The notes under the pieces: model-generated | What the model saw: only the letters and a program-made list of their open reading frames with translations | What the model was told of the DNA's origin: nothing | Database searches by the model: none | Position numbers and translations under genes: made by a program | Part shown: positions 63,039-64,000 of the stretch, one piece after another | Layout: every line of letters starts with the position of its first letter | How positions within the stretch are numbered: the first letter of the stretch is position 1 | Assembly: GCA_019119575.1 (NCBI GenBank) | Contig: DWWT01000030.1 | Location: forward strand, 1-64,000 | Reading direction: 5' to 3' | DNA from: Candidatus Enterocloster excrementipullorum | GTDB taxonomy: Bacteria > Bacillota > Clostridia > Lachnospirales > Lachnospiraceae | DNA: 64,000 nucleotides

Positions 63039-63078
63039 TTGACTTTTCCCTCTCCCTTATGTATGCTAAATTTAGCAT
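63039..63078 (+). promoter_or_regulatory. Promoter with palindromic operator before the Rpn gene
   Basis: TTGACT (63039-63044), 17 bases, TATGCT (63062-63067). The perfect 16-base palindrome ATGCTAAATTTAGCAT (63063-63078) covers the -10 and start region, a likely operator. The leader to the Rpn start is about 115 bases and AT-rich. Confidence 0.6.
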
Positions 63079-63189
63079 TTTTTAGGAGAGTCTTCCTTTA
63101 TTTCTTTCAAATTCATTTTTCGTCCCATTGAATCAAAATTTTCTTCTATATCACCTGTTCAAACAGCAATTCACAAAAGGCGGTGTTCT

Positions 63190-64000
63190 ATGCAAAAAGA
63201 CATATCGGAAAAGCAATTGGAATCTCTCAATGATGTATTTGCCGACATCTTTAATAATCTTCTTTTTCATGGCCGAAAAATTCTTTTGGAAGACAATTTG
63301 GTAGCGCTCCCCACCGAAGCTTTTACTAAAAATGTGGACGGTTCTCTCCGCCAGGGCTTCCGGGACATCCGCAAAGCGGACAAAAACTTGGGAATTTTTC
63401 GAATTATCTATCAGGTAGAAAATCAGGAAGCTGTGGATAATACAATGCCGGAGCGAGTCATGGGATATGAGTATGCCTCCTATGAAGAGCAGATCAAGAG
63501 CTTTATGAGCCAAAATTCCCTGACTGGAAATCCTGCCTATGCCAAACGCATCCATAGCAGCCAGCTCCTTGCACCTGTAGTCACGCTTGTGCTATACTGG
63601 GGACAGGAGAAGTGGAGCAGTCCCCTGCGGCTTTATGACATGCTGCATTTTCCCCCTGATATACGAGATTCGCTTCTGCCTTATGTAGCAGATTATCCTA
63701 TGAACCTGATTCAGGTATCACATCTGACAGAAGAGCAGCTCGGACGGCTGACTTCTGATTTTGGTCTTCTGGCCGAATTTGCCGTCAGCCGCAGGCAGCC
63801 AGATAAACTCCGAAAGCTCATGCATGACAATCAGCGGATTATCCGGCATCCGGAGGAATTTTTAAATGCATTGAGCACGGTGGCCGGCACCAGCAGATAT
63901 AGGGAAATGCAGGGGCATATCGCGGAACATCTCAGCGGTCAAAAAGAAAAGGAGGGCATAACAATGTGGTCGATTGAAGAAGAATTAGAAAACAAAGGCT
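63190..64000 (+). CDS. Rpn family recombination-promoting nuclease/putative transposase, N-terminal part
   Basis: Partial: 270 codons to the window edge. The frame starts at ATG 63190 (AAAGGCGG upstream). It reads as the PDDEXK-type Rpn family common in Clostridia: FADIFNNLLFHGRKIL, FRDIRKADKNLGIFRIIYQVENQEAVD (acid and E-x-Q of the nuclease core), then APVVTLVLYWGQEKWSSPLRLYDML and a helical C-terminal part with PDKLRKLMHDN. Rpn nucleases cut DNA and raise RecA-independent recombination in E. coli; many are lineage-specific paralogues. The region is more AT-rich than the rest of the window, as expected for an acquired gene. Confidence 0.85.
   Translation, partial: MQKDISEKQLESLNDVFADIFNNLLFHGRKILLEDNLVALPTEAFTKNVDGSLRQGFRDIRKADKNLGIFRIIYQVENQEAVDNTMPERVMGYEYASYEEQIKSFMSQNSLTGNPAYAKRIHSSQLLAPVVTLVLYWGQEKWSSPLRLYDMLHFPPDIRDSLLPYVADYPMNLIQVSHLTEEQLGRLTSDFGLLAEFAVSRRQPDKLRKLMHDNQRIIRHPEEFLNALSTVAGTSRYREMQGHIAEHLSGQKEKEGITMWSIEEELENKG

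Noticed and set aside
1..64000. CRISPR arrays, tRNA/rRNA genes, insertion sequences, prophage
   Set aside because: No regularly spaced repeats, no cloverleaf-like or rRNA sequence, and no transposase other than the Rpn-type gene at the right edge were found by reading both strands.

Overview
The window looks like a chromosome segment of a Gram-positive anaerobe of the class Clostridia, most likely a Lachnospiraceae-type gut bacterium of fairly high GC. The pointers are: electron-bifurcating NfnAB genes, two molybdenum-hydroxylase (xanthine dehydrogenase family) gene sets, AddAB recombination genes, a sortase/SpaA-type surface protein, an RND pump with an adaptor but no outer-membrane partner, and strong AGGAGG-type ribosome binding sites. 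No rRNA, tRNA, CRISPR array, insertion sequence or prophage was recognised. Taxonomy is inferred from gene content only.

Layout. 1-7003: a partial GltD/NfnB-like flavoprotein, then an ABC importer whose lipoprotein gene (563-1561) is separated from its ATPase and permease (5416-7003) by a DacF-type carboxypeptidase, a HIT protein and a membrane-anchored polysaccharide deacetylase. 7005-13435: remains of a MoxR-type AAA ATPase, an unrecognised 1328-residue protein, a DhaS-like TetR regulator and an iron alcohol dehydrogenase. 13601-24252: a molybdenum-hydroxylase island. Set 1 (minus strand) encodes a 2Fe-2S subunit, a molybdopterin subunit and a FAD subunit that carries a complete GltD-like module inserted inside its fold. 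Set 2 (plus strand) encodes molybdopterin, 2Fe-2S and ordinary FAD subunits behind a structured leader ending in a terminator. Between them lie a broken Crp/Fnr regulator and a MobA-like/ModE-like fusion.

24261-35235: two MATE exporters, a small membrane protein, GreA, a tRNA-dihydrouridine synthase, and an RND pump operon with its own TetR regulator and a palindromic operator over the promoter, then a second TetR gene. 35192-47896: one uninterrupted 4234-codon ORF joining a thioester-domain/SpaA-repeat surface adhesin to a complete class-B-like sortase. 48031-48909: a secreted CAP-domain protein. 49235-53976: NfnB-NfnA, an aldose epimerase, dihydrofolate reductase and, divergently, thymidylate synthase. 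54035-62918: a PanE-like reductase, AddA-AddB and a small FMN_bind-like membrane protein. 63190-64000: the start of an Rpn-family nuclease in visibly AT-richer DNA.

Redox logic: Nfn couples ferredoxin, NADH and NADPH, and set 1 carries a NfnB/GltD-like module inside its flavin subunit, which suggests NAD(P)H-linked electron flow to or from the Mo enzyme. Surface logic: the adhesin and the sortase likely to anchor it are made as one polypeptide, which would be processed or act in cis. The strongest novelty candidates are this adhesin-sortase fusion, the nested FAD-GltD protein, and the unrecognised 1328-residue protein beside a dead AAA ATPase.
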